Assembly (NCBI GenBank): GCA_030426545.1
Contig: JAUHYL010000017.1
Span: 1 to 61,974 of the forward strand
DNA length: 61,974 nucleotides
Origin: Gammaproteobacteria bacterium
Lineage (GTDB): Bacteria; Pseudomonadota; Gammaproteobacteria; Pseudomonadales; Halieaceae
Reading direction: 5' to 3'
Both the position numbers and the translations under genes were made by a program. A model generated the notes under the pieces. The model saw only the letters and a list, made by a program, of their open reading frames with translations, ran no database searches and had not been told where the DNA came from. Shown piece after piece: positions 43,367 through 51,966 of this stretch. Numbering within the stretch: position 1 is the first letter of the stretch; the number at the start of each line of letters is the position of its first letter.

Positions 43367-44602
43367 TCACGGTGTTAAGGAAACGGGCGTACTTAACGCC
43401 GGATCGTTTTCAGGCCGATGCACGCAGCGCGTGCCATCGGGATGGTAAATGTAGGCAACGCAGGCGTTGCAGTTGTCGCAGCCAGAGGCTTCCAGTTCAC
43501 CGGATTGAAACTTGTTCACCAACGCGGGCTCGTGCAGCAGTGCACGCGCAAGCACAATGCACTCAAAGCCCTCATCCATCGCCTGCCGGGCATTGGCAAG
43601 AGACTTCACACCACCCAGATACGCCAGGGGAACGCTCACCGCTTTCCGAATTGCGCGGGAGTACTCCAGAAAGTACATTTCCTTGAAGGTAATTGTGGGT
43701 TCGGACTTGGCAACCACACCCATCATAAAGGCGGTGATCCACTCTTTTTGGGAACGCAGCATGTCGGCAACAACCTGACGATTCATGTTGCTGCCAAACA
43801 TGAACCACGTGGATTCCACATTGCGTCCGCCGGACAGCACCAGCATGTCTGCCCCAGCGGCTTCCAGCGCCTTTGCCGTAACAATCGCGTCGTTTTGATC
43901 CGCCCCCCTGCGCACTCCGTCAGATACGTTTATCTTGGCCAGCACGGCAACCTCTTCCCCCACCGCCGCTTTTACAGCCTTCAATACCTGGGCAGGGAAA
44001 CGCACCCTGTTCTCCGCTGAGCCCCCGTACTCATCCGTACGACGATTGTTCAATGGAGATATGAACTGATTGAGCAAATAACCGTGGCCCATGTGAATTT
44101 CGACCGCATCAAAACCCGCGTCCCTCGCCTGCTCCGCGGCGGCGACAAACTGGGAAGTCACCTGTTGCATATCATCGCAGGCCATGCCGCGGGTAAAAAA
44201 GTTGCCCTTCATCATGCCCGCGGGATTAAAGCCGGAAACGGTGCTCATAAGGCGCTGACCTACGTGCATACCCGTGACAAAGGAGCCTCCATGCGTGATC
44301 TGTGCTGATATAGCCCCTCCCTCCGCATGGACTGCGCTTGTGAGAACTTTGAGATCCTCCACTATCTCCGGGCGCATCCATATCTGGTTGGGCAGGGTAC
44401 GACCGACTTCTGAAACAGCGATGTAGGCAACGGTAGTCATGCCAACGCCGCCAGCAGCAAGCGCTTGATGATGCTTCACCAGCGCCTTCGTGGGACGACC
44501 ACCCTTACTCATGGCCTCGTTTGCACCCGACTTGATAAACCGGTTGCGCAAAGTCAGGGCGCCAATCGTAACCGGGTCGAACGGTGAGATTTTCGTTGTC
44601 AT
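43367..44602 (-). CDS. NADH:flavin oxidoreductase, old yellow enzyme family, Cys-rich tail
   Basis: The 411-residue protein is an FMN-binding TIM barrel with LRNRFIKSGANEAMS at the N-terminus, ISAQITHGGSF, and the substrate motif HMGHGYLLNQFISPLNNRRTDEYGGS. LSGG and the C-terminal ILARALLHEP continue the fold. The C-terminus carries four cysteines (CDNCNACVAYIYHPDGTRC) like the iron-sulfur cluster of 2,4-dienoyl-CoA-reductase-type OYEs. It is shorter than true FadH-like enzymes, which have an additional FAD domain. Function is probably reduction of an activated double bond. It stands 102 bp downstream of the BVMO gene on the same strand, likely in one operon. Confidence 0.9.
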   Translation of the reverse strand: MTTKISPFDPVTIGALTLRNRFIKSGANEAMSKGGRPTKALVKHHQALAAGGVGMTTVAYIAVSEVGRTLPNQIWMRPEIVEDLKVLTSAVHAEGGAISAQITHGGSFVTGMHVGQRLMSTVSGFNPAGMMKGNFFTRGMACDDMQQVTSQFVAAAEQARDAGFDAVEIHMGHGYLLNQFISPLNNRRTDEYGGSAENRVRFPAQVLKAVKAAVGEEVAVLAKINVSDGVRRGADQNDAIVTAKALEAAGADMLVLSGGRNVESTWFMFGSNMNRQVVADMLRSQKEWITAFMMGVVAKSEPTITFKEMYFLEYSRAIRKAVSVPLAYLGGVKSLANARQAMDEGFECIVLARALLHEPALVNKFQSGELEASGCDNCNACVAYIYHPDGTRCVHRPENDPALSTPVSLTP

Positions 44603-44704
44603 AGTTGTTCCAGGTGAGAGCCGCCACAGCCCTGCAGCAAAACCAGTGCGGCGGCGACTTCGACGTTCGTACTAAAGGTATTCATAGCGCTCGAAGCTCG
44701 TGAC

Positions 44705-46306
44705 CTATTTTCGGACAAAGCCCTGATAGCCGTCGGCCACTGCTGACTCACACAACTGGGCGAAGCGGGGAAAGCCACCCACGTAAATCATCAATCCGCC
44801 TTTCTTGCCCTCAATATTCTTGCCGTTGTACCAGGAGTCAGCGAACCTGTGAAGGGACTGCATCGACACCATTTCAACTTCCTGCGCCCATTCGGTTTCG
44901 GCTTCCGGCGTTACGTCAATGCATGTGAATCCGTCCCGCCCCATGGCGTCGATGATATCGGCAGTCCAGTTGACCTGCCATTCGCCGGTTGTGATCATCT
45001 GGGCCTGAGCTGCCGGCGTGGATGGGCCGTGTATCATAAAGAGGTTGGGGAAGCCGGACGTCATTGCACCAAGATAAGTCGTGGGGCCATCGACCCACTT
45101 GTCCACCAGTTTGCGCGAATCACAGCCCTCGATTTTTATCCGATCCATCGCCCCGGTTACCGCGTCGAAGCCTGTGGCCGTGACGATGACATCCAGATCG
45201 TAGTGTACAGAAGACGTGCGCAAACCGGATTCCGTAAACGCTGCAATGGGCGCTGTTCGGGCATCAACCAGGGTGACATTCTCCCTGTTATACATCTCGT
45301 AGTAACCGCTGCCGATACATAGCCGCTTTCCACCGATAGGGTAAGTCGTTGGGCAGAGTAATTCTGCAGTAGCGGGATCTTTCACTATGGTACGAATTTT
45401 TCCCCGCACGAACTCGCAGACCATTTCATTGACCTCGGCATCCGTCAGTACATCACGGAACGCGAACAGCAGCTGAAACGCACTCTTTGAGTTCCACGCC
45501 TGCTCAAGAATGTCTGCGCGCTCCTGTGGGGTGTAATCATGGCCGGAGCGATCAGCGTAGTTGACCAGGGAGGCACCGTAAGTATTCAGCATCTGTTTAC
45601 GGCGCTCGGGGTAATTGGCCTTCCATTCCTGCTCATGCGCTTCGTCAAGCGGCCTGTTGCCCGAGGGCATGCAGAAAGCCGGGGTACGTTGAAATACGTA
45701 GAGCGCGTCGGCTTCTTCAGCAATGATAGGCATCGCCTGAATGCCGGTAGAACCGGTGCCAATGAATCCAACCCGTTTACCGGAAAAATTGACACCCTCT
45801 GCTGGCCACCGAGCGGTGTGATAGATCTCTCCCGCAAACTTCTCGCGGCCTGGCCAGGGCGGCAAATTGGGCGCGGTGAGACTACCGGTTGCTGCAATCA
45901 CGTAGCGGCAAGTCAATTGATCGCCATTCGCCGTATAGACATGCCAACGATTTTCGCGCTCGTCGAAGGTCATGCTATCGACTGGATTGGAGAAACGGAT
46001 GTGTTCGCGCAAATTGAAACGGTCCGCCACGTGGTTTGCATAGCGTTCCAGATCCGGCTGTGCGGAGAAGTACTCGGGCCAGCTCCACTCCTGCTGCAGT
46101 GTCTCGTCGAAGCCGTAGGAATACTCGACGCTCTCAATATCCACTCGAGCCCCGGGGTAACGATTCCAGTACCAGGTACCCCCCACACCGTCACCGGCCT
46201 CCAGACACACCACGTTATAGTGACGCAGGCGATGTATGGCGTACATGCCTGAAAAGCCGGCGCCAATAATCACTATATCTACCGTCTCAACCTTCGAAGT
46301 GCTCAT
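44705..46306 (-). CDS. Flavin-containing Baeyer-Villiger-type monooxygenase
   Basis: The 533-residue form starts MSTSKVETVDIVIIGAGFSGMY. Two Rossmann motifs are visible, GAGFSG (FAD) and GTGSTG (NADP), flanking the Baeyer-Villiger fingerprint FAGEIYHTARWP (FxGxxxHxxxWP). BVMOs insert oxygen beside a ketone carbonyl to yield esters or lactones. A longer start at 46327 gives seven doubtful extra residues. It heads an operon with the OYE-type reductase at 43367 and is divergent from TonB receptor 4. A combination suited to cyclic ketones such as steroids or terpenoids is suggested. Confidence 0.93.
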   Translation of the reverse strand: MSTSKVETVDIVIIGAGFSGMYAIHRLRHYNVVCLEAGDGVGGTWYWNRYPGARVDIESVEYSYGFDETLQQEWSWPEYFSAQPDLERYANHVADRFNLREHIRFSNPVDSMTFDERENRWHVYTANGDQLTCRYVIAATGSLTAPNLPPWPGREKFAGEIYHTARWPAEGVNFSGKRVGFIGTGSTGIQAMPIIAEEADALYVFQRTPAFCMPSGNRPLDEAHEQEWKANYPERRKQMLNTYGASLVNYADRSGHDYTPQERADILEQAWNSKSAFQLLFAFRDVLTDAEVNEMVCEFVRGKIRTIVKDPATAELLCPTTYPIGGKRLCIGSGYYEMYNRENVTLVDARTAPIAAFTESGLRTSSVHYDLDVIVTATGFDAVTGAMDRIKIEGCDSRKLVDKWVDGPTTYLGAMTSGFPNLFMIHGPSTPAAQAQMITTGEWQVNWTADIIDAMGRDGFTCIDVTPEAETEWAQEVEMVSMQSLHRFADSWYNGKNIEGKKGGLMIYVGGFPRFAQLCESAVADGYQGFVRK

Positions 46307-46652
46307 AGGCTTCCTATTGCGGATCAATCGGCCAATCTATCCGATGCTTCACGTTTTCCGATGGCCACCAAGGTACACCAGTGATCCCCTCTCCTGACAA
46401 CCACAGACCTCACCCGATAAAGCATTTGCAACGGTGTCACGATGATACCGAAGAGCACCATGGCCGCGAAATGGCTCCCGGCTCAAATACTCAGCCGCAC
46501 CGGCGAAACAAGCCTTGAAGTGAGGCAACACAAGGCATATAACTACTTCTGCAATGGGCTAAGGAACGCAGCTGGGCTTAGTTCAGACCAAACCGGCCTG
46601 CTGGCTGGTCTGGTTACAGGTCAATAACAAGAAACCAGGAAAGGTATCCGCC
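46307..46652. other. Divergent intergenic region with inverted repeat
   Basis: This 346-bp stretch lies between the BVMO start and TonB receptor 4. I see no gene. A 7-bp inverted repeat CAGACCA / TGGTCTG with 15-nt spacer occupies 46583-46611, 42 bp before the receptor start, and could be an operator or leader hairpin. The ribosome-binding site is AGGAAAGG near 46640. Confidence 0.45.
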
Positions 46653-48953
46653 ATGTCACTTCACCGCAGCATCACCCTCGCCTCAGCCATGGCCATTTCG
46701 GTCACCGCCGGCTTCACCCACGCCCAGGGCAGTTCCGGCAACTCCCTCGCATTGGAAGAAGTGATCGTCACGGCCACCAAGCGCGAGCAGAGCATGCAGG
46801 ATGTCGCCGTTGCGGTGACAGCACTGACCGACGAAATGATCCTTGAGCAGCAGATCAATACCTCGGAGGACCTGACGAAACTGGTCCCTGCGCTGACTCT
46901 GCAAAAGGGCTCGAATCCACGGCAGACCTCGTTCAATATTCGCGGTATCGGCACACAGTCTTTCAGCACCGCAGTAGAACCCAGCGTTTCCACCATGGTT
47001 GATGGCGTGGTGATGGGACGCTCCGGTCAGGCCTTCATGCAATTGCTCGATGTGGAACGTGTTGAAGTACTGCGTGGGCCGCAGGGCACGCTGTTTGGCA
47101 AGAATTCCACCGCTGGCGTGGTGCACATCGTCACCCAGAACCCCACCGAGGAACACAGCGGCGAAATCATGGGCAGCGTACTGAGCGAAGAGGAGTACCG
47201 TGCCGGCCTGACCCTTTCGGGGCCGATTACCGACAGTCTCGGTTATCGGTTTAGCGCGTCGGGCGACGATACGGGCGGGTTCGTTAAAAACTTTTATACC
47301 GGCAACGATCTGAACGGCTCCGACAACTGGAGCGTGCGCGGCAAGCTTCGCTGGATCGGGGATAACCTGGAAATCAAGTGGGCCAGCGACTATGGCGAAG
47401 GCGATTGTGACTGTACCGCTTCCCCGATTTATAGCCTGGAACCCTTTGACGGCAATGAGGATGACGTCAACGAAATACTCGACCTGATCGACCCCGTCGT
47501 ACCGGGCGATGAAAATGACGAAGTGAACCACGACAAGGAAGGCGCTTTCGAAAACGAGCAGTGGGGCCATTCACTGGAAATGAACTGGGACATCGGCGAT
47601 TTCACACTGACCTCCATCACCGCGCTGCGCGGCTGGAAGATCGAGGGCAAGGCCGATGGCGACATCGACAGCCAGCCCATCGAAGTGCTGGGATTCGACC
47701 AGAGCGGATCCACCGACCAGGAGCAATTCACCCAGGAAATCCGCATCACTTCGCCCACGGAGGGCAGGCTTAACTACGTAGCCGGGCTGTTCTACTTCGA
47801 TCAGCAGGTTGAACGACAGTTTATCCGTGCCTTTGAAATTGTACCCGGTGATCCGGGTTTCGGTGTCGCTGACTTCGATGCGGACACGAAAAACTGGGCA
47901 GCGTTTGGCGAGGCGACCTGGAATATCAGCGACGCCTGGCGCCTGATCCTGGGAGCGCGCTACACCCAGGATGATCTGAGTTTCACCTTCGGACGCACCC
48001 GCGAGGGCTTTCCGGTGGGGGTACCAGACCCGGTCGAGCCCACCAGTAAATCCACCAATGAGGACGACCTGTCGGGTAAAATCGCATTGCAATGGGACTA
48101 CAGCGACCGGGGCATGGTCTACCTGAGCTTTGTTCAGGGTTACAAGGGCCCGGCCTTTGACCTGACATTCGGTACCGACCCCACCACGGCCGAACAGGTC
48201 GACCCTGAAACTTCTGACTCCTGGGAACTCGGCATCAAGTCCACCTTCCTCGATGGCCAGTTGATGCTCAATGCTGCCCTGTTCCACTCGCTCTATGACA
48301 ACTTTCAGTCACAGGCGTTTTTCGATCCGGATGGTCTGCCGGATTGCCCGGATGATAATCCCGGTTGCGACCCGGAAGATGAACCGGGTGGTTTCTTCCT
48401 GATCAATGCCGGTGAAGTGCAGACGCAGGGCCTTGAAATAGACCTGCTCTACCAGGCAACGGAGAACCTGCGTCTCTCGGGAGGGCTGGCGCTGGTGGAT
48501 GCCACGATCGAGGAATACGATATGGGTAACTGTAGTGACGGACAGAAGTTCCGCGGCGAGTGCCCGGACGGACTACAGGATCTGAGCGGTGGCGACATGC
48601 CGCACTCCCCCGACTGGAAACTCAACCTGACCGCTGCCTACACCTGGACACGCGACAGCCTGTTCGATGTTGTGTTTATCGGCGCGGTTACCGCACGCGA
48701 TGAAGTGCAGTACGGCCTGCACCAGGATGAGAACACTATCGGAGACGAACTGACGCTGCTCGACCTGTCGGCTCGCCTGCGCAGTCATTCCGACACCTGG
48801 GATACCACCTTCTTCATCAAGAATGCCACCGATGAATTTTACTCGACAGCCATCTACTCCGCCCCCACGGCCTTCCTGGCGAACGGCTATAACCACCGGG
48901 TACCGAAGCAGCACGAGCGAACCTATGGTGTAGAAATGCGCTACCGCTGGTAG
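46653..48953 (+). CDS. TonB-dependent outer-membrane receptor (4)
   Basis: The 766-residue protein has a signal peptide ending near THAQG, a TonB-box-like LALEEVIVTATKR, a plug domain (FNIRGIGTQSFSTAVEPSV, VERVEVLRGPQGTLFGKNSTAGVVHIV) and a barrel ending ERTYGVEMRYRW. Extracellular loops are acidic and contain several cysteines (DCDCTASPI; DCPDDNPGCDPED). It is divergent from the BVMO/OYE operon, suggesting that it imports their substrate. Its coding end overlaps the convergent kinase gene by 13 bp. Confidence 0.95.
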   Translation: MSLHRSITLASAMAISVTAGFTHAQGSSGNSLALEEVIVTATKREQSMQDVAVAVTALTDEMILEQQINTSEDLTKLVPALTLQKGSNPRQTSFNIRGIGTQSFSTAVEPSVSTMVDGVVMGRSGQAFMQLLDVERVEVLRGPQGTLFGKNSTAGVVHIVTQNPTEEHSGEIMGSVLSEEEYRAGLTLSGPITDSLGYRFSASGDDTGGFVKNFYTGNDLNGSDNWSVRGKLRWIGDNLEIKWASDYGEGDCDCTASPIYSLEPFDGNEDDVNEILDLIDPVVPGDENDEVNHDKEGAFENEQWGHSLEMNWDIGDFTLTSITALRGWKIEGKADGDIDSQPIEVLGFDQSGSTDQEQFTQEIRITSPTEGRLNYVAGLFYFDQQVERQFIRAFEIVPGDPGFGVADFDADTKNWAAFGEATWNISDAWRLILGARYTQDDLSFTFGRTREGFPVGVPDPVEPTSKSTNEDDLSGKIALQWDYSDRGMVYLSFVQGYKGPAFDLTFGTDPTTAEQVDPETSDSWELGIKSTFLDGQLMLNAALFHSLYDNFQSQAFFDPDGLPDCPDDNPGCDPEDEPGGFFLINAGEVQTQGLEIDLLYQATENLRLSGGLALVDATIEEYDMGNCSDGQKFRGECPDGLQDLSGGDMPHSPDWKLNLTAAYTWTRDSLFDVVFIGAVTARDEVQYGLHQDENTIGDELTLLDLSARLRSHSDTWDTTFFIKNATDEFYSTAIYSAPTAFLANGYNHRVPKQHERTYGVEMRYRW

Positions 48954-50167
48954 CGCACCTCTCTCGCAAGGTACTGTTCAAGCCAGCCGGGGTAGTCGAG
49001 GCGCTGCACCGAGGCTACGGCGCGCCTCAGCACCTCGGTCATTACGGTATCCTGCTCCGGGTTGAGGCCGCCAAAGCCGATGGAAACAACCAGCGTCATC
49101 AATGGGTGAAAACTGAACCCGCGGTAGTCCTGCCATACAGCGTTGGTATCCAGCGGTGCTCCGTACCGGCTGCACTGTTCGACGTAAAAGTTCACCAGGT
49201 CGCGCTCGCAACCCGCCAGCACTTCAGTCGGCACTGAATTAGACAGGAAATACTGCACGTCGCGGATACCCTTGCCCCAGTGCACCGCCTGCCAGTCGAG
49301 CATCCCCATTTCGTCACCGCTGGCAAAAAAATTGCCCAGGTGACTGTCACCATGTAGCAGCGATAACGGGCCGTCAAACCAATACTCGAGTAAGCGCGGC
49401 CATTCCCGCACCGTCACGCGATAGGCCTGTTCGACCTCTCGCGGGATCAGGCCAGGTCGCTTCTCCATACACGGATCGAGGGCGAGCCGATTGAGTGTGC
49501 GCGAAACAACCCCCATACGCGGCGAGAGGAATGGGTGGAAGCGGTGAGGAAGAATACGCTCCCGCGCGCTCTGATCCAACCCGAAATGGTGACTGTGCAG
49601 GCGCGCGAACGCTTCCAGGCACCGATAGATCAGCTCCATCGACGGCCCCTCCACCATGTCGGGATTGGTAAACAGTGTCACCGTCGGGTCGTCGTACAGG
49701 TTTTCCTGCGCGATGAAGAAGCGGCTGCCGCGCCATGCGGTGGCAAAGGTCAGCGGCGTGCGCAGGGGCAGATCACGGGCCACGTCGCGGAAAAAATGCG
49801 ACTCAAGGCGCCAGGACTCAATGATGTTCATAAACCAGCGCGTGGCGTACGACTCCATCGGCAGCTTTAGAAAAAGACTGGCGGGAAGTTTGCCGGCAGC
49901 CTCTTCGATGTCCAGCACCACGTTATGACAGTTGCTGCTGACCGACGGAACAGCGCGGCGTGTGAGACCTGTGATACGCACCGGGCCGCGCACAGGCTCC
50001 AGCAGACCGGTGTTAAGCAGTTTCGAAAGCGCATCGGGATGCGCTACCTCGTCCACCCTGTATACCATGGCGCTGCCGGTGAGGTCCGCCATGGCATCCA
50101 GTGACAGGCGGCCCGCGGCAACACCTGCCATTAGCGCCATGCGCGCGCTATCTGTGATCGCCGCCAT
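48941..50167 (-). CDS. Aminoglycoside-phosphotransferase/CHK-kinase-like protein
   Basis: The 408-residue form starts MAAITDSARMALMAG, preceded by AGGAA; the longer frame is unlikely. The kinase fold shows the catalytic loop LLHGDSHLGNFF and metal motif GMLDWQAVHWG followed by VQYFLSNSV. An N-terminal helical region precedes the kinase. Members of this family phosphorylate small alcohols or sugars, and some homologues work with ACAD11-like acyl-CoA dehydrogenases on hydroxy-acids. An ACAD11-like gene lies in this window but 38 kb away, so no direct link is shown. It overlaps TonB receptor 4 tail-to-tail by 13 bp and diverges from the next gene. Confidence 0.82.
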   Translation of the reverse strand: MAAITDSARMALMAGVAAGRLSLDAMADLTGSAMVYRVDEVAHPDALSKLLNTGLLEPVRGPVRITGLTRRAVPSVSSNCHNVVLDIEEAAGKLPASLFLKLPMESYATRWFMNIIESWRLESHFFRDVARDLPLRTPLTFATAWRGSRFFIAQENLYDDPTVTLFTNPDMVEGPSMELIYRCLEAFARLHSHHFGLDQSARERILPHRFHPFLSPRMGVVSRTLNRLALDPCMEKRPGLIPREVEQAYRVTVREWPRLLEYWFDGPLSLLHGDSHLGNFFASGDEMGMLDWQAVHWGKGIRDVQYFLSNSVPTEVLAGCERDLVNFYVEQCSRYGAPLDTNAVWQDYRGFSFHPLMTLVVSIGFGGLNPEQDTVMTEVLRRAVASVQRLDYPGWLEQYLAREVRYQR

Positions 50168-50277
50168 GAGGTTCCTGGTTGCCGTTGTAGGGGCTGGCTT
50201 GTCGCTATGAGGCGTTTTCCATAGTATGTCCCATAGTGAGGCAGGACAAGCCGACAGCCAGTCCACAGAGGACCGCC

Positions 50278-51915
50278 ATGAACGCACAGACCCGGCCCGA
50301 AGAACGTTTCGACAGCATTATCATCGGCGCCGGCCACAACGGGCTGGCCACTGCACTGGTGCTCGCGCGTAACGGCCAGCGTGTGCTGGTGCTGGAAAAA
50401 AACAACTACGTCGGCGGCATGGGAGGTACCCGCGAAATTCTCAAGGGTTGCCGCAACGAGGTCGGCGCCAGCTGCCTGTTCCCCCTGTCACATGAAATTC
50501 GCGACTACTTCGATTTTGAGAACCACGGCGTGGAACTGATTCCACTGCCGGTCATGGCCGTCAACCTGGCAGGCCCGGGCACACGCCCACTGATCTTTTA
50601 TAAGAGCCAACTAAAAAGCGCCTGGAATATCCTGCGCGCCTTCGGGCCCGGTGCGATGCTCGGCTTCGCCCGTTTTCTGAAATTCTGCGAATACCCCGCC
50701 CGCGTGCTGGACAGGTTCACCGCGCGCAAAGCGCCGCGACGGCTCGAGGACCTGATCGCCGAAGCGCAGACGCAGGAAGAGCGCGAGCACCTCGAACTGG
50801 CCTTCAACGGCTCTGCCATGGAGATCATAGACCGCTTCTTCCCGAACAAGGTCAGGCACGCGGAACTGCGTGCGAGCATGGCATTCGCGGCGGTACAGGC
50901 GACCTACAAGGGGCCCTACACCAAAGGCTCAGGGCTGTGCCTGATCTACACCATGGCGCAGGAGGGCTCGGCGGGACTCATGCAGCGCGTGCGCGGCGGC
51001 ATCGGCAGTCTGTCGGAAAGCCTCGCGCGACAGATTGAGCAACACGGTGGCGAGGTGCGGTTGAAGCAGCGCGTGTCCAGTATCATCACCGAAGGCGACC
51101 GCGCGATGGGCGTAAAGCTCAAGGACGGCACGGCACTGTATGCAGAGACTATTGTTTCCAACCTCGACAAGCAGGCCACGTTCGATCACCTGCTGGCAGA
51201 GCAGGCACTGGGCAAGCAAGCACAGGAGAAAGTTGATGCCTTCACGCACAAGGGCGCCTTCGTACACATGCTCTTCAAGTTGCGCGGGCGCCCGACGTAC
51301 TCAAAAGAACTGAACAGACTGAACGGCATTCACGGTGCGCATTTCGGTGGCGCGATGGTACTGCCACCGGAAGAACTACAGGCGGCGTACGAGGCCTGCC
51401 AACGCGGCGAACTGCCGCAGCGCATGCCGCTGGCGTTCCAGGTGCCAACGGTAATGGACCCGACGCTGGCGCCACCCGGTTATCACATCGCCAGTGCGTA
51501 CGGCTTTTACTTTCCCTGCGACGCGGACAAATCCGCCCGCGGCAAACTGCGCGACAGCGCGGCTGAGAACATCATCGAGCACATCAGCCAGTACCTGCCG
51601 GACTTTCGCGAGTTGATAGTGGACCAGGCAATCTTTTCCGGCGACCACTTCGCCAGCATGCACGGCGTGACCAACGGCGACTGGACGCACGGCCTGTTGC
51701 ACCCTGACCAGATGATCGGCGAGCGCTGCCTGATCGACGGTACGGGTCATACAACCCCGATACGGAATCTGTTTCTTTGTGGAGCGTCCTGCCATCCCGG
51801 CCCCGGCGTGACCTTCCTGCCCGGATACAACTGCGCCCACGAGATGCTGGCCACGGCGGTCGCGCCTGGCGAGCGTACTTCAACCGCACCGGCACCTGCA
51901 GTGCGAGCAGCGTAG
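50278..51915 (+). CDS. Phytoene-desaturase-like FAD-dependent oxidoreductase
   Basis: The 545-residue form starts MNAQTRPEERFDSIIIGAGHNGLATALVLARNG with a preceding AGAGGA; a 14-residue longer start is less likely. It carries the COG1233-type FAD motif (GAGHNGL, LEKNNYVGGMGG) and a C-terminal fold with FLPGYNCAHEM. Family members oxidise or desaturate isoprenoids, retinoids and other lipids, but many are unassigned. It is divergent from the CHK-like kinase with a 110-bp gap. No carotenoid genes neighbour it, so a catabolic lipid substrate is more likely. Confidence 0.87.
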   Translation: MNAQTRPEERFDSIIIGAGHNGLATALVLARNGQRVLVLEKNNYVGGMGGTREILKGCRNEVGASCLFPLSHEIRDYFDFENHGVELIPLPVMAVNLAGPGTRPLIFYKSQLKSAWNILRAFGPGAMLGFARFLKFCEYPARVLDRFTARKAPRRLEDLIAEAQTQEEREHLELAFNGSAMEIIDRFFPNKVRHAELRASMAFAAVQATYKGPYTKGSGLCLIYTMAQEGSAGLMQRVRGGIGSLSESLARQIEQHGGEVRLKQRVSSIITEGDRAMGVKLKDGTALYAETIVSNLDKQATFDHLLAEQALGKQAQEKVDAFTHKGAFVHMLFKLRGRPTYSKELNRLNGIHGAHFGGAMVLPPEELQAAYEACQRGELPQRMPLAFQVPTVMDPTLAPPGYHIASAYGFYFPCDADKSARGKLRDSAAENIIEHISQYLPDFRELIVDQAIFSGDHFASMHGVTNGDWTHGLLHPDQMIGERCLIDGTGHTTPIRNLFLCGASCHPGPGVTFLPGYNCAHEMLATAVAPGERTSTAPAPAVRAA

Positions 51916-51966
51916 CTCACCGTTCTCTCTTCGGCCCCGACTTTGCCGGGCAGCAGCATTAGATCG

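Noticed and set aside
46661-47570. Antisense frames opposite the TonB receptor
   Set aside because: These are typical shadows of a GC-rich beta-barrel gene; they lack ribosome-binding sites and domains.
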